Notes: generated from the sequence alone by a model not told the origin. 64,000 nt of DNA from a bacterium (GCA_003242735.1 QGVH01000012.1:37553-101552), one strand, 5' to 3'; positions 18,410 through 27,510 are shown, counted from the first letter of the stretch. A program made the numbers and translations.

Positions 18410-19549
18410 CTAGCGCTGCTGCGCAGGGCGCTCAAGCGAACGTACGGCCTCACGCGCGGCGGCCAAGACCTCTTCGCGGACGCGCTCCAGCGGCGCGCCG
18501 ATCAGCGCGCCCGCCGCCTTGGCGTGGCCCCCGCCGCCGAACGCACGGGCCAGCATGTTCACATCCACCTCGCCGCTCGAGCGGAACGAGACCTTGGTCG
18601 CGCCGTCGGCCAGCTCGCGGAAGAGCAACGCCACCTCCGTACCCTCGATGGAGCGGGCGTGCTCGACGATGCCCTCCAGATCCTCGGAGGTGACGCCGAG
18701 CGCGTCGCCGACCTCGCGCGGGATGCTGATCCAGGTGATGGGCAACTCCGGATCCACCTCGAGCCGCTCCAGCGCCGCGCGCAGCAGGTGGATGCGGCGC
18801 AGCGGCACGTTGGCGAAGATGCGGCGGTAGACGGCTTCCGGATCCAGCCCGCGCCGCATCAGGTCCGCGGCAATGAGGTGGGCGCGCGCCGTCGTATTCG
18901 CGAACCGGAAGGAGCCCGTGTCGGTCACGATGGCGACGTACAGCCCTTCGACGACCGAGGGCGGCCACGGTTCTGCGAGCCCTCCTGCGCGCAGCAGGTC
19001 GTAGACCAGTTCGCCCGTCGCGCACGCGGTGGGGTCCTGGAGCGTGATGCCCGGGATGCCGCCTTCCGCCGGCGGGTGGTGGTCGATGACGACGACGGCG
19101 CGGTCCCGCAGCGCCCGTGCGAGCCGGCCGACGCGGCTGGGCTCGCTCGTGTCCAGGACGACGATGAGGTCCGCGTCCGCCAGCGCTTCGTTGGCGGCGG
19201 CCGTGCCGGCCTCGGCGATCCAGCCCTGATCGGGAATGAGGTAGCGGTACAGCGCCGGGAACGGCGTGGGGTTGACGACCGTCACGCGCTTGCCGCGTCC
19301 TGCCAGGTAGCTCCCCAGCGCCGCCTCGCAGCCGGTGCCGTCGCCGTCCGCGTTGACATGGGTCGTGAGCACGACGTGGCGCGCGGAGTCGAGCGCCGCC
19401 AGCACGCGCGCCAGCGGCTCCCGGCGCTGCGCCGGGATCGCGTCCAGGTCGCTCAGGCGTCCGGCCGTCGTCTCGTCCCGCGACTCGCCGCGGCGCGGCG
19501 CCGGCGCCGCGCTGGGGAGGACCTTCTCCTTGGTGTCACCGTGTGGCAC
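18410..19549 (-). CDS. nrnA: DHH-family oligoribonuclease / pAp phosphatase (NrnA-like)
   Basis: A 379-aa cytoplasmic phosphoesterase with a DHH domain (THVNADGDGTG, VVLDTSEPSRVG, VVIDHHPPA, TDTGSFRF) and a DHHA1 domain ending in GGGGHAKAAGA. The family degrades short RNA or pGpG to mononucleotides and can hydrolyse pAp. The residue after DGD is G, where many NrnA have A, but all metal ligands are present. The N-terminal ~30 residues are a low-complexity extension; the true start may be slightly internal. The start overlaps the PHP gene end by 14 nt. Confidence 0.87.
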   Translation of the reverse strand: MPHGDTKEKVLPSAAPAPRRGESRDETTAGRLSDLDAIPAQRREPLARVLAALDSARHVVLTTHVNADGDGTGCEAALGSYLAGRGKRVTVVNPTPFPALYRYLIPDQGWIAEAGTAAANEALADADLIVVLDTSEPSRVGRLARALRDRAVVVIDHHPPAEGGIPGITLQDPTACATGELVYDLLRAGGLAEPWPPSVVEGLYVAIVTDTGSFRFANTTARAHLIAADLMRRGLDPEAVYRRIFANVPLRRIHLLRAALERLEVDPELPITWISIPREVGDALGVTSEDLEGIVEHARSIEGTEVALLFRELADGATKVSFRSSGEVDVNMLARAFGGGGHAKAAGALIGAPLERVREEVLAAAREAVRSLERPAQQR

Positions 19550-20210
19550 TCCGCTTCCTCAACTTCGCGAAGGTGGATGCGATGTGCACCCGCCAGGGCG
19601 AGAGCCGGCCGTGGATCCGCCCTTGCCGGAGCGCAGCCAGGAATGCCGACGGCTCGTCGTCGAACGGCGGCACCTCGACGTACGCCCGACCCACCTCCGC
19701 GAGGGTGTGCGCATCCGACCCCGCACCCACCGCCACGCCGTGCGCCCCCGCCCATGCGACGGCGCGGTCGTTCAGGCGCTGGAAATGGATACGCGCGTTG
19801 AACCCCTCCACCGCGTCCACGAGGTCGGCGATCTCGCCCAGGATCCTGCCGCCGCCGCCCTTCCCTCCCACGAACGGATGCGGGACGTAGACCACGCCGC
19901 CCTGCGCCCGGATCCGGAGGCAGGTCTCGCGGGCCGGCGTCCCTTTCTCAATGGGCTCTCGCAGGAAGAGCCCAATGATGTCTACCCCTTCGGCCGTGCG
20001 AATCTCCTCACCCACGATGACCCGGTCCGGGTAGCGGCGCTTCAACTCCAGCGCGACCGCAATGTCGTTGTGGTCCGTCACGCAGATCCTGTCCACCCCG
20101 CGCGCCAGCGCCGTCCGCACCACCTCGTCCGGGTCGCTCAGGCAATCGTACGACCCGGCTGTGTGCAGGTGCATGTCTACCCGGATACGCGTCGTTCCAG
20201 CTCCCGCCAT
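19536..20210 (-). CDS. PHP-domain metal-dependent phosphoesterase
   Basis: A 224-aa single-domain PHP protein. The trinuclear metal site is intact: DMHLHT (~residues 13-18), TDHND, GEEI, HPF, and GSDAHT. Such small PHP proteins related to TrpH/YciV act as 3',5'-nucleotide bisphosphatases or 5'-3' oligonucleases, which would suit its position upstream of nrnA. Its start overlaps the end of coaE by 34 nt, so translational coupling is likely. Confidence 0.85.
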   Translation of the reverse strand: MAGAGTTRIRVDMHLHTAGSYDCLSDPDEVVRTALARGVDRICVTDHNDIAVALELKRRYPDRVIVGEEIRTAEGVDIIGLFLREPIEKGTPARETCLRIRAQGGVVYVPHPFVGGKGGGGRILGEIADLVDAVEGFNARIHFQRLNDRAVAWAGAHGVAVGAGSDAHTLAEVGRAYVEVPPFDDEPSAFLAALRQGRIHGRLSPWRVHIASTFAKLRKRSATR

Positions 20211-20782
20211 ACCCGCTCCGCTCTCGCTTCCAGCTCCTCGAGCGTCCCCGCGTTCTCGATCACGATGTCCGACCGCCGACGCTTCTGCTCCGCCGGCATC
20301 TGCGCCGCGATCATTCGCCGCGCCTCGTCCGGGTCCAGCCCCCGGTCTCGCACCAGCCGCTCCAGCCGCACGGCTTCCGGCGCGTCCACCAGCACGACCA
20401 CATCGAACTCGTCTTCGAGGCCGACCTCGAACAACAGCGGAATGTCGTTGACGACGATGCGCGCCCCCTCGCGCTCGAGCCGCTGCTCCTCCTCCCGCCG
20501 CAGCCGCGCCACCTCGGGGTGCACGATGGCCTCCAGACGGCGCCGGGCGGCCTCGTCCCGGAACACGATCGCCCGCATCGCCTCCCGGTCCAGCCCGCCG
20601 CCCGGCTCCAGCACCCCGGGGCCGAACGCCTGGGCGATCCGCTCCAGCGCCGGCGACCCCGGCTCCACGGCCCGCCGGGCCAGCACGTCGGCATCGATGA
20701 TCGGGGCGCCCAACCGCGCCCAGACCCGTGCAACCGAAGACTTGCCGCTGGCGATGTTGCCGGTGAGGGCGACGCGCAGCAT
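20177..20782 (-). CDS. coaE: Dephospho-CoA kinase
   Basis: A 201-aa kinase for the last step of CoA synthesis (3'-phosphorylation of dephospho-CoA). The P-loop is GNIASGKSS at residues 8-16, followed by the conserved DADVLARR motif, IVHPEVARLR, and VVNDIPLLFEVGL. C-terminal RRSDIVIENAGTLEELE is the usual lid/adenine region. The length is normal. It lies 4 nt downstream of the DedA gene in a tightly packed minus-strand operon. Confidence 0.97.
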   Translation of the reverse strand: MLRVALTGNIASGKSSVARVWARLGAPIIDADVLARRAVEPGSPALERIAQAFGPGVLEPGGGLDREAMRAIVFRDEAARRRLEAIVHPEVARLRREEEQRLEREGARIVVNDIPLLFEVGLEDEFDVVVLVDAPEAVRLERLVRDRGLDPDEARRMIAAQMPAEQKRRRSDIVIENAGTLEELEARAERVWRELERRVSG

Positions 20783-20786
20783 CGGG

Positions 20787-21407
20787 TCAGCCGACGGACG
20801 GCTCGGACTTCAGGCGGCGCCGCACGGCGACCATCGCCACAGCCACGACGATCAGCGCCAGGACCAGCCCTCCCGCTGTCCCCAGCGCGCCCGCGATGAG
20901 CTTCCAGCTCTCACCCGCCAGGTAGCCCAGCGCGACGGACCCGCCGGCCCAGCCCAGCACCCCGAGCATGTCGTAGGCCAGGAAGCGGAGGTAGGGCATG
21001 CGGCTCATGCCGGCACACCACGGCATGAGCGTCCGCACGAAGGAGAGGAAGCGGGCCACGGTCACCGCCATCGCCGCCCGGCGCCGGAACAGCTTCGCCG
21101 TCAGGACCTCGTAGTGGGACCAGACCTGGCCGAACCGCCCCCCACGCCCCACGAAACGACCACCGCTGTATCGACCCAGCAGATACCCGGTCTGGTCCCC
21201 GATCAGCCCACCCGCGAAAGCGCCCGCGAAGATATGCTCCACCTCGAAGTAGCCCTGGTCCGCCATGAACGCCCCGATCAGGACCGTCGCCTCCGCCGGG
21301 ATCAGGAGTCCGATGAAGACGGCGGTCTCCGCCAGCGCCACGGCGAAGACGACCCACGGCCCGATCTTGATCAAGTGCTCGATGATGGCGGGAAGGAGGG
21401 AATCCAC
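20787..21407 (-). CDS. DedA/SNARE-associated family membrane protein
   Basis: A 206-aa inner-membrane protein with the DedA (VTT) domain. The typical ETAVFIGLLIPAEATVLIGAF re-entrant loop is present (PAE in place of the more common PGE), then GDQTGYLLGRYSG, and the second conserved region VARFLSFVRTLMPWCAGMSRM. DedA proteins move lipids such as undecaprenyl phosphate or phosphatidylethanolamine across the membrane. A terminal hydrophobic helix and a basic tail (AVRRRLKSEPSVG) follow. The substrate here is unknown. Confidence 0.85.
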   Translation of the reverse strand: MDSLLPAIIEHLIKIGPWVVFAVALAETAVFIGLLIPAEATVLIGAFMADQGYFEVEHIFAGAFAGGLIGDQTGYLLGRYSGGRFVGRGGRFGQVWSHYEVLTAKLFRRRAAMAVTVARFLSFVRTLMPWCAGMSRMPYLRFLAYDMLGVLGWAGGSVALGYLAGESWKLIAGALGTAGGLVLALIVVAVAMVAVRRRLKSEPSVG

Positions 21408-21416
21408 CGGCTGCCT

Positions 21417-21836
21417 CTACCATCGTGACACGGAAACCCGGATGTCATCCGCGGTGTCGCGCTCGCCATCCGGACCGGCGGATCCGCCGATCAGCGAATC
21501 CCGCGTCACGATCAGGTAGTAGGGCGAGCCCCAGGGGTCGCGGCCGCCGCGGCCGGAACGGTGCAGCTGCATCACGTACGTATGGAAATGCTCCGGATCG
21601 GGCAGTGGCTGCCCTCGCTGTGCGGCTTCCCGCAGGCTCCGCAGCGCCGCCCGCAGCTCATTGGCGGCCGACCAGCGCCACGCCGTTTCCGTGACCGGCT
21701 CCAACCTGGCCGCCCACCAATCCATCACGTCCCCGAACGCCGGCTCGAGGTGGGGCCGCGCCCGCGCCCGCAGGTCCGGCACGCTCATGGCCGCGCCGCC
21801 CGTAAAGACCAGGATGAGGAAGAGCTTCTTCACCAT
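21417..21836 (-). CDS. GspG-like C-terminal domain protein without prepilin leader
   Basis: A 139-aa protein with an N-terminal hydrophobic segment (LFLILVFTGGAAM) that lacks the prepilin GFTLxE cleavage signature. The C terminus, DPWGSPYYLIVT followed by GPDGERDTADDI, matches the calcium-binding end of type II secretion major pseudopilins. The central helix (~30-80) could be the pilin-like alpha-1C. It may be a diverged minor pseudopilin-like protein with a signal anchor. No other secretion gene is adjacent; it sits between an 84-aa unknown and a DedA gene. Confidence 0.6.
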   Translation of the reverse strand: MVKKLFLILVFTGGAAMSVPDLRARARPHLEPAFGDVMDWWAARLEPVTETAWRWSAANELRAALRSLREAAQRGQPLPDPEHFHTYVMQLHRSGRGGRDPWGSPYYLIVTRDSLIGGSAGPDGERDTADDIRVSVSRW

Positions 21837-21839
21837 CGC

Positions 21840-22094
21840 TCAGTTCCGCGGCCTGCCGGAACGCATCCTCGCCGCCCAGCGCAGGTACCGGCCCAGCTCC
21901 GCGGGTGTGGGCAGAGCATCCGCGCTTCGGTACGCCGTCTCCATGCGCCAGTCCAGGTACTCTCGCGGCGGCAACGGCAAGAAGGGTGGGCGGCGATACC
22001 AGTCCCGCGCTCTGAAACGCCAGGCAGCGCGGAGCGCTGGCCCGTAGAGACGCGGGTGGAGCAGCGTCCGTGCGATCAGTCGGCCCACGCTCAC
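21840..22094 (-). CDS. Small conserved-looking unknown protein
   Basis: An 84-aa basic, aromatic-rich protein with RARDWYRRPPFLPLPPREYLDWRMETAY and a helical C terminus (TPAELGRYLRWAARMRSG). The start is one of three clustered GTG codons (22097, 22094, 22088); I prefer GTG 22094. It is the first gene of the long minus-strand operon and ends 3 nt before the GspG-like gene. Coding composition is good, and the motif-like PPFLPLPP block suggests a real protein. The function is unknown. Confidence 0.6.
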   Translation of the reverse strand: MSVGRLIARTLLHPRLYGPALRAAWRFRARDWYRRPPFLPLPPREYLDWRMETAYRSADALPTPAELGRYLRWAARMRSGRPRN

Positions 22095-22146
22095 CACTCC
22101 GCTCCATCCAGTGGCATCCCGACGCGGGCGCTCCGGGGGGCACTCT

Positions 22147-22176
22147 AAGATATCACGTCCCGCACACGTCTGTAAA
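22147..22176 (-). promoter_or_regulatory. Promoter for the coaE-nrnA-region operon
   Basis: On the minus strand, TTTACA (22176-22171) is followed after 18 bp by TATCTT (22152-22147), matching -35 at five of six and -10 at four of six positions. It lies about 50 nt upstream of the 84-aa gene, the first of at least seven tightly packed minus-strand genes. Confidence 0.5.
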
Positions 22177-22228
22177 CCGCCCGTGCCCTGCGGCCGTCCC
22201 AGGGGTGGCCCCTGCCCCCACCGCCGGG

Positions 22229-22234
22229 TATAAT
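22229..22234 (+). promoter_or_regulatory. Perfect -10 hexamer upstream of the E1 gene
   Basis: TATAAT stands alone in a very GC-rich stretch 116 nt before the E1 start codon. No -35 match is seen at the usual spacing, so an activator or an extended contact may be needed. It is divergent to the promoter at 22147-22176. Confidence 0.45.
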
Positions 22235-22349
22235 AGGCTGGAGATGTCCCATCCCATTCCGGGCTGCTGCGGCCGCCCGGACCGCCGCGCTGCCGCGCGC
22301 GGCCCCCTGGCGCGTCCGCCCCCGACCGCGGACCCGAACGTGGAGAATC

Positions 22350-24479
22350 ATGGCGACGAAGGCGAAATCCCCCCGGCCGGTCGAGCGCTTCGCGGATCTG
22401 GATCGTGACACGCTGATCGGCTTCTACCGGACGATGTTCACGGCGCGGCGGATCGACGACAAGGAGATCCAGCTCAAGCGGCAGAATCGGATCTTCTTCC
22501 AGATCTCCGGCGCCGGGCACGAGGCCGTGCAGGTCGCGATCGCGCAGCACCTGCGTCCGGGCTCCGACTGGTTCTACCTCTACTACCGCGATCGCGCCCT
22601 CACGCTGGCGCTGGGCATGACGCCGTACGAACAGTTCCTGCAGGCCGTGGCGGCGGCGAGCGACCCCAACAGCGGTGGGCGGCAGATGCCGGCGCACTGG
22701 GGGCACCGCAAGCTGCGCATCGTCAGCACGTCCTCGCCGACGGGGACACAGTACCTCCAGGCCGTCGGCTGCGCGGAGGCCGGGTGGCGCGCGGCGAAGG
22801 TCCCCGCCATGCGGGAGCAGATCGAGCCGTTCGAAGACGACGAGATCGTGCTCTGCACCTCCGGCGAGGGCCAGACGTCCGAGGGGGAGTTCTGGGAGGC
22901 GCTGAGCACGGCGTGCAACCTCTCCCTCCCCGTTCTCTTCCTGATCGAGGACAACGGGTACGCGATCTCCGTACCGGTGGAGGTGAACACGCCGGGCGGG
23001 AGCATCAGCAAGCTCGTGTCGTCGTTCCCCAACCTGTACGTGCAGGAGGTGGACGGCTGCGACGTGCTGGCCAGCTACGAGGTGACCGGCCGGGCCGTGG
23101 CGTACTGCCGGGAGCGGCGTGGTCCCGCGCTGGTCCACGCTCACGTGATCCGGCCGTACTCGCATTCAATGTCGGATGACGAGCGGCTGTACCGGCCGGA
23201 GGCGGAGCGGGCACGGGACGCCAGCCGCGACCCCATCCCACGGTACCGGCGTTTCCTGATCGAGGAGGGGATCGCGACCGCCGAGGAGCTGGATGCGCTC
23301 GAGGCGGAGGTGGTGCAGGAGGTCCAGGAGGCGGCCGACCGCGCGCTGGAGCAGCCTCAGCCGGCGCCCGAGACGGCAACGCTCTACCTGTACTCGCCCG
23401 ACGTGGATCCGACGGCGGAACAGTTCGACACCGAGGAGGATCCACGCTTCGAGGGCGAGGAGACGACGATGGTGGACCTCCTCAACGCGTGCCTCCGGGA
23501 CGAGATGGAGCGCGATCCGCGCATCGTCGTCTTCGGTGAGGACGTGGCCGACGCGAGCCGCGAGAGCGTGCTCGACGAGGTCAAGGGGAAGGGCGGCGTC
23601 TTCAAGGTGACATGGGGCCTCCAGCGTCGCTTCGGCAGCACCCGCGTCTTCAACTCGCCCCTCGCCGAGGCGAACATCGTCGGCCGCGCGGCCGGCATGG
23701 CGGTGCGGGGGCTCAAGCCCGTGGTCGAGATCCAGTTCTTCGACTACATCTGGCCGGCCATGATGCAGATCCGGAACGAGCTGGCCACGATGCGCTACCG
23801 CTCGAACAACGCGTGGAGCGCGCCGGTGGTGATCCGCGTCGCCTACGGCGGCTACCTGAAGGGCGGTGCGATCTACCACTCCCAGACGGGCGAGACGCTG
23901 TTCACGCACATCCCGGGGCTGCGGGTCGTGATGCCGTCGAACGCGGTGGACGCGAACGGGCTCCTGCGTACCGCGATCCGGTGCGATGACCCGGTCATCT
24001 TCCTCGAGCACAAGCACCTGTACCGGCAGGTGTACAACAAGGGCCGTTATCCCGGGCCGAACTTCATGATCCCCTTCGGCAAGGCGAAGGTCGTGCGGGA
24101 GGGGACGGACGTGACCGTCATCGCCTGCGGCGCCCTGGTGAAGCGCTCGCTGGACGCGGCGAAGGCGGTCGAGGCCGAGGGCGTGAGCGTCGAGGTGATC
24201 GACCTCCGCTCGCTGAATCCGTTGGACATGGAGACGATCGCGGCGTCCGTGCGCAAGACGAACCGCGTCGTCATCGCGCACGAGGACCCGCTGTCGTGGG
24301 GGATCGGCTCGGAGATCGCGGCGCGGATCGCCGACGAGGTGTTCGAGTGGCTCGACGCGCCGGTCAAGCGTGTCGCATCGCTGGACACGTGGGTGGCCTA
24401 CTCGCCGCAGCTCGAGGACGTGATCCTGCCCTCGCCGGAGCGAGTCCTCGCGGCGATCCGGGAGGTCGTGGCGTACTGA
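22350..24479 (+). CDS. Fused alpha-beta E1 component of a 2-oxoacid dehydrogenase
   Basis: A 709-aa thiamine-diphosphate enzyme. The N-terminal half (~1-345) is the alpha subunit, with the TPP/Mg motif [14 protein letters not shown] ending in [11 protein letters not shown] and a preceding [10 protein letters not shown]. The C-terminal half (~370-709) is the beta subunit, with [41 protein letters not shown] and HEDPLSWG. It decarboxylates a 2-oxoacid and passes the acyl group to lipoyl-E2; branched-chain oxoacids or pyruvate are the likely substrates. No E2 or E3 gene is adjacent, so partners must lie elsewhere. ATG 22350 follows GGAGA. Confidence 0.9.
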   Translation: MATKAKSPRPVERFADLDRDTLIGFYRTMFTARRIDDKEIQLKRQNRIFFQISGAGHEAVQVAIAQHLRPGSDWFYLYYRDRALTLALGMTPYEQFLQAVAAASDPNSGGRQMPAHWGHRKLRIVSTSSPTGTQYLQAVGCAEAGWRAAKVPAMREQIEPFEDDEIVLCTSGEGQTSEGEFWEALSTACNLSLPVLFLIEDNGYAISVPVEVNTPGGSISKLVSSFPNLYVQEVDGCDVLASYEVTGRAVAYCRERRGPALVHAHVIRPYSHSMSDDERLYRPEAERARDASRDPIPRYRRFLIEEGIATAEELDALEAEVVQEVQEAADRALEQPQPAPETATLYLYSPDVDPTAEQFDTEEDPRFEGEETTMVDLLNACLRDEMERDPRIVVFGEDVADASRESVLDEVKGKGGVFKVTWGLQRRFGSTRVFNSPLAEANIVGRAAGMAVRGLKPVVEIQFFDYIWPAMMQIRNELATMRYRSNNAWSAPVVIRVAYGGYLKGGAIYHSQTGETLFTHIPGLRVVMPSNAVDANGLLRTAIRCDDPVIFLEHKHLYRQVYNKGRYPGPNFMIPFGKAKVVREGTDVTVIACGALVKRSLDAAKAVEAEGVSVEVIDLRSLNPLDMETIAASVRKTNRVVIAHEDPLSWGIGSEIAARIADEVFEWLDAPVKRVASLDTWVAYSPQLEDVILPSPERVLAAIREVVAY

Positions 24480-24534
24480 CGGCCACGTTCGCCGTGGAGG
24501 GCCGCCGCCGGCCGCGCGCGGCGGTGCTCACGCG

Positions 24535-24569
24535 ATCACGCGCGGGGCTCCCAGGGCCTCGCGCGTGAT
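24535..24569. terminator. Hairpin between convergent E1 and barrel/TPR genes
   Basis: Arms 24535-24547 and 24557-24569 form 13 pairs (one G-T position) around a 9-nt loop. It is placed 55 nt after the E1 stop and 23 nt after the stop of the opposing gene. No U-tract follows on either strand. Confidence 0.7.
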
Positions 24570-24592
24570 GCGTCTTCGGGTGGCGCCCCCTC

Positions 24593-26092
24593 TCACCGGA
24601 TCTCGAACGCGGCGGTGCGCGTCACGGATCGGCCGGATGCGAGGCTGGTGACGCGCACGCGCACGGTGTGTGTGCCCGGCTGCGAGCGTGCCAGGAGCAA
24701 CGCGATGCGTTCGGCGACGGAAGGGGAGTCGGCCCCTCGTTCGAGCTCGAGGGCGGCGGTCGGCGCGCTGTCCGGCGCAGCCGCGGGCCGGAGCGGAACA
24801 CGCTCTCCCGCTGGATCGAGCACCTCGATCGTGACGCGGTACCGGGCCCGTCCGTCTGGCGACAGCGGGAGGCCGCTGGCCTCGACCGAGAGCGAGAGAC
24901 CGCCGGCCTCGGCCACCTGGACGGCGACAGCCGAGACGGTGAACGGCTCGGGCGGCGCCTCCGTGACGGCCTGGGTGCGCTCGACCAGCGCGCGCGTCCT
25001 GCCGTAGGCCGCCAGGAGCTGGACGTCGTCCGGGTTCAGTGAGACGGCGTGCTGGAGCGCCTCCCACGCCCCGGGCGCCGCCGTGGAGTCGCTCTCGGCG
25101 ATGACGGCGAGCAGGAGCGCGAGCTCGCGCCAGGCGGACGGGTCGTGAGGCGTCTGGCGGACCCGGGCTCGCAGCGTTGCGATGGCGGCCGCCGTGTCGC
25201 CCCGGGCGGCCAGCTCGCGCGCCGCCCGGGCCTCAGCGCTCTCCTCCGCGCGTGGATCCGGCGGACGGGGTGCCGCGGCGGCCGGGGGACCCGGCCGTGC
25301 CCGGCTCAGCACGTAGTCGACGGCGACCTGGATCGACGGGTAGTACGTCGTGAACCCGGAGTAGTCGAACACGGGCCGGCGGCCGGCCAGGCGCTCCACC
25401 TCGTCCGCCTCGAGGCTCTCCATGTCGTCGGCCGCCGCCGGCAGGACCAGGCTGTTCACGCCCACCCGCAGCCCGAGGTCCCGCGTGACCGGGAACCGCG
25501 CCGTCACGCCGAGTGACAGCCCCCACCCCGTCCAGCTCCGGCTGCGCCACTGCAGCGGCGCGTCGGCCGGGGCGCCGAACTGGGTCGCGAACACGTCCCG
25601 GTGGCCGTTGGAGAGGTCGAGGGTGTGATGCGTCACGACGGGGGCGACGAGATACGCGACACCGCCGGCGCCGTCCGCCCACTGGCCGAGCCGCACGGCC
25701 ATGCCGGCAGTGAACGTCCAGATCCTGACGCTTCGGCCGATCTGCTGTGGCCCGCCGCGGCCGCCGCTGTAGCTGGCCTCGGTGCTCGCCGATACGAGGT
25801 CAACGCCGATGAAGGCGCCGAAGCCCGACTGTGGGCGGTAGCGTAGCGCGCCGCCGACGAGAGGCGCGATCCGCGTGCGTTCGCTGTACATCGTGCTGAA
25901 CGACTCGCTGCTGCTCTTCGCCGTGACCCTGGCGTTGTACAGCCACGCGGGCAGCATCGCCCCGCCTCCGACGGAGACGGCCCAGCGCGGCGGCGCCGGC
26001 TCCTGGGCGTGGGCGACCGACGGCGACAACGTGAAGCCGACAAGGGCCACCAGGAACGGCCTGGGCGTCCGCACCCGAGGAATCCGGTTCAT
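24593..26092 (-). CDS. Outer-membrane barrel protein with TPR-like C-terminal part
   Basis: A 499-aa exported protein. ATG 26092 opens a Sec signal peptide ending in SVAHAQE. Residues ~30-245 look like a small beta-barrel (WAVSVGGGAMLPAW, GGALRYRPQSGFGAFIGVDL, WGLSLGVTARFPVTRDLGLRVG). An Ala/Pro-rich linker and an alpha segment follow, reminiscent of TPR units (AARELAARGDTAAAIATLRARVRQTPHDPSAWRELALLL, ALQHAVSLNPDDVQLLAAYGRT). It ends in a beta-sandwich-like domain with RYRVTIEVLDPAGERVPL and a periodic THTVRVRVTSLASG. No known function. It is 50 nt downstream of the Tat aminotransferase. Confidence 0.6.
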   Translation of the reverse strand: MNRIPRVRTPRPFLVALVGFTLSPSVAHAQEPAPPRWAVSVGGGAMLPAWLYNARVTAKSSSESFSTMYSERTRIAPLVGGALRYRPQSGFGAFIGVDLVSASTEASYSGGRGGPQQIGRSVRIWTFTAGMAVRLGQWADGAGGVAYLVAPVVTHHTLDLSNGHRDVFATQFGAPADAPLQWRSRSWTGWGLSLGVTARFPVTRDLGLRVGVNSLVLPAAADDMESLEADEVERLAGRRPVFDYSGFTTYYPSIQVAVDYVLSRARPGPPAAAAPRPPDPRAEESAEARAARELAARGDTAAAIATLRARVRQTPHDPSAWRELALLLAVIAESDSTAAPGAWEALQHAVSLNPDDVQLLAAYGRTRALVERTQAVTEAPPEPFTVSAVAVQVAEAGGLSLSVEASGLPLSPDGRARYRVTIEVLDPAGERVPLRPAAAPDSAPTAALELERGADSPSVAERIALLLARSQPGTHTVRVRVTSLASGRSVTRTAAFEIR

Positions 26093-26142
26093 TGCGACCC
26101 CCGTAGATGAGGAGCACGTGGATCCCGACCCATGGCCTGCGT

Positions 26143-27435
26143 TCACCGCGCGTGGGCGATGAGGTCGACCACCCGGTCGAGCTCCTCCGGCGAGTTGTAG
26201 ATGTGCGGAGCGAGCCGCATCCAGCCGTAGCCGTACTCGCCGATCACGCGGCTCCGGACGTTTGCGGTCTCGGCCAGGTGGCGTTGGAGCTGGCGCGCAT
26301 CCATTCCATCAACGCGGAAGGCGACCATTCCTGCCACAGCCAGGCCGCTGGCCGGCGACACAATGCGCACGCCGGGGATCCCGCTCAGTCCCTGCGCCAA
26401 CCGGTCCCGGAGGAACCTGATCCGCGCGTAGACGCGCTCGGGCCCGAGCTGCTCGTGGAACTCGAGTGCAGCGTCGAGGCCGGCGAAGCGGGATTCATCC
26501 AAGGTCCCCGTGTGGTCCAGGCGGCGCGCGCCCAGGGCGAGGTTGTCCCAGTTGCCGGACGCAATGGACGGCCACAGCCGTGCGCGCCACTCTTCGCGGA
26601 CGTAGAGCAGCCCCGTGCCCTGCGGCGCGAGGAGCCACTTGTGCGCGGAGGCGGCGTAGAAGTCCGCATCGATGCGACGCAGGCCGAGCGGCATGAGGCC
26701 GGGCGGGTGGGCGCCGTCGATCACCGTGATGACGCCACGCTGCCGGCACTCGCGCACCAGCTCTTCGACGGGCATGACCGCGCCGTTGGTGAACAGAACG
26801 TGCGAGATCGAGAGCACGCGGGTGCGAGGCGTCAGGGCGGCCAGAATGCGCCGGGTCGTCTCCTCCGGGTCGGCGGGGGGAACGGGGAGCGAGACGACGC
26901 GGAGACGGATGCCACGTCGCGCGGCGAGGAGCTGCCAGCAACACAGGCCGCCGATGTGCTCGTGGTCCGTCGTGACGACCTCGTCGCCTGCGCCGAGCTC
27001 GAGCCCTTGCGCGACCCAGTTCATCCCCTCGGTGGTGTTGCGCGGGAACACGAACCCTTCCGGGTCGGCGTCGAACAGGCGGCCCAGCCGATTCCGGATC
27101 CGATCCCAGGGGACGCCGGGCGGGTACGTTTCGGCGACGCGTCGGATCGCGGCGACCATGGCGTCCACCACCGGCCGGGGCTGTGGCCCGAGGGTGCCGA
27201 CGTTGAGGTAGATGCGGTCCGGAGGGATCAGGAACCGGTCCCGCACCCGGCGCCAGAACGCCTCGCCCTCCTCCCCCGGGGCGCCGGCCGGGATCGGCGC
27301 CTGCGCGGCGACGGCGCCAGCACCCACGAGGTCCGGCAACGCCGCTGCCGTCGCCGCACCGACGACATTGCGGAGGAACCGGCGTCGGCTCGCCCGTCGC
27401 GGCGGCTGCGCTGGGTGGTGGCTCGACGTGTGCAC
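26143..27435 (-). CDS. Class V aminotransferase-fold enzyme with Tat signal
   Basis: A 430-aa PLP enzyme of the isopenicillin-N epimerase/cysteine-desulfurase-like group. The GTG start (27435) gives a twin-arginine leader, SRRRFLRNVVG, then a hydrophobic Ala-rich stretch ending AVAAQA, predicting export folded with cofactor. The PLP-binding lysine is in SAHKWLLAPQGTG, after DGAHPPG. FVFPRNTTEGMNWVAQG and TTDHEHIGG are the usual phosphate-cup and substrate loops. Substrate unknown; periplasmic PLP enzymes of this class act on amines or amino acids such as epimerisation or C-S cleavage. The longer open frame reaching to 28677 is a shadow. Confidence 0.85.
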   Translation of the reverse strand: MHTSSHHPAQPPRRASRRRFLRNVVGAATAAALPDLVGAGAVAAQAPIPAGAPGEEGEAFWRRVRDRFLIPPDRIYLNVGTLGPQPRPVVDAMVAAIRRVAETYPPGVPWDRIRNRLGRLFDADPEGFVFPRNTTEGMNWVAQGLELGAGDEVVTTDHEHIGGLCCWQLLAARRGIRLRVVSLPVPPADPEETTRRILAALTPRTRVLSISHVLFTNGAVMPVEELVRECRQRGVITVIDGAHPPGLMPLGLRRIDADFYAASAHKWLLAPQGTGLLYVREEWRARLWPSIASGNWDNLALGARRLDHTGTLDESRFAGLDAALEFHEQLGPERVYARIRFLRDRLAQGLSGIPGVRIVSPASGLAVAGMVAFRVDGMDARQLQRHLAETANVRSRVIGEYGYGWMRLAPHIYNSPEELDRVVDLIAHAR

Positions 27436-27510
27436 GTCGCGAGTATGCGGCTCGGCCCGAGCGGGGCGCAACCCTGGCCCCACTCGTTCGGGCGGGCATA
27501 GGTTGAGGGC

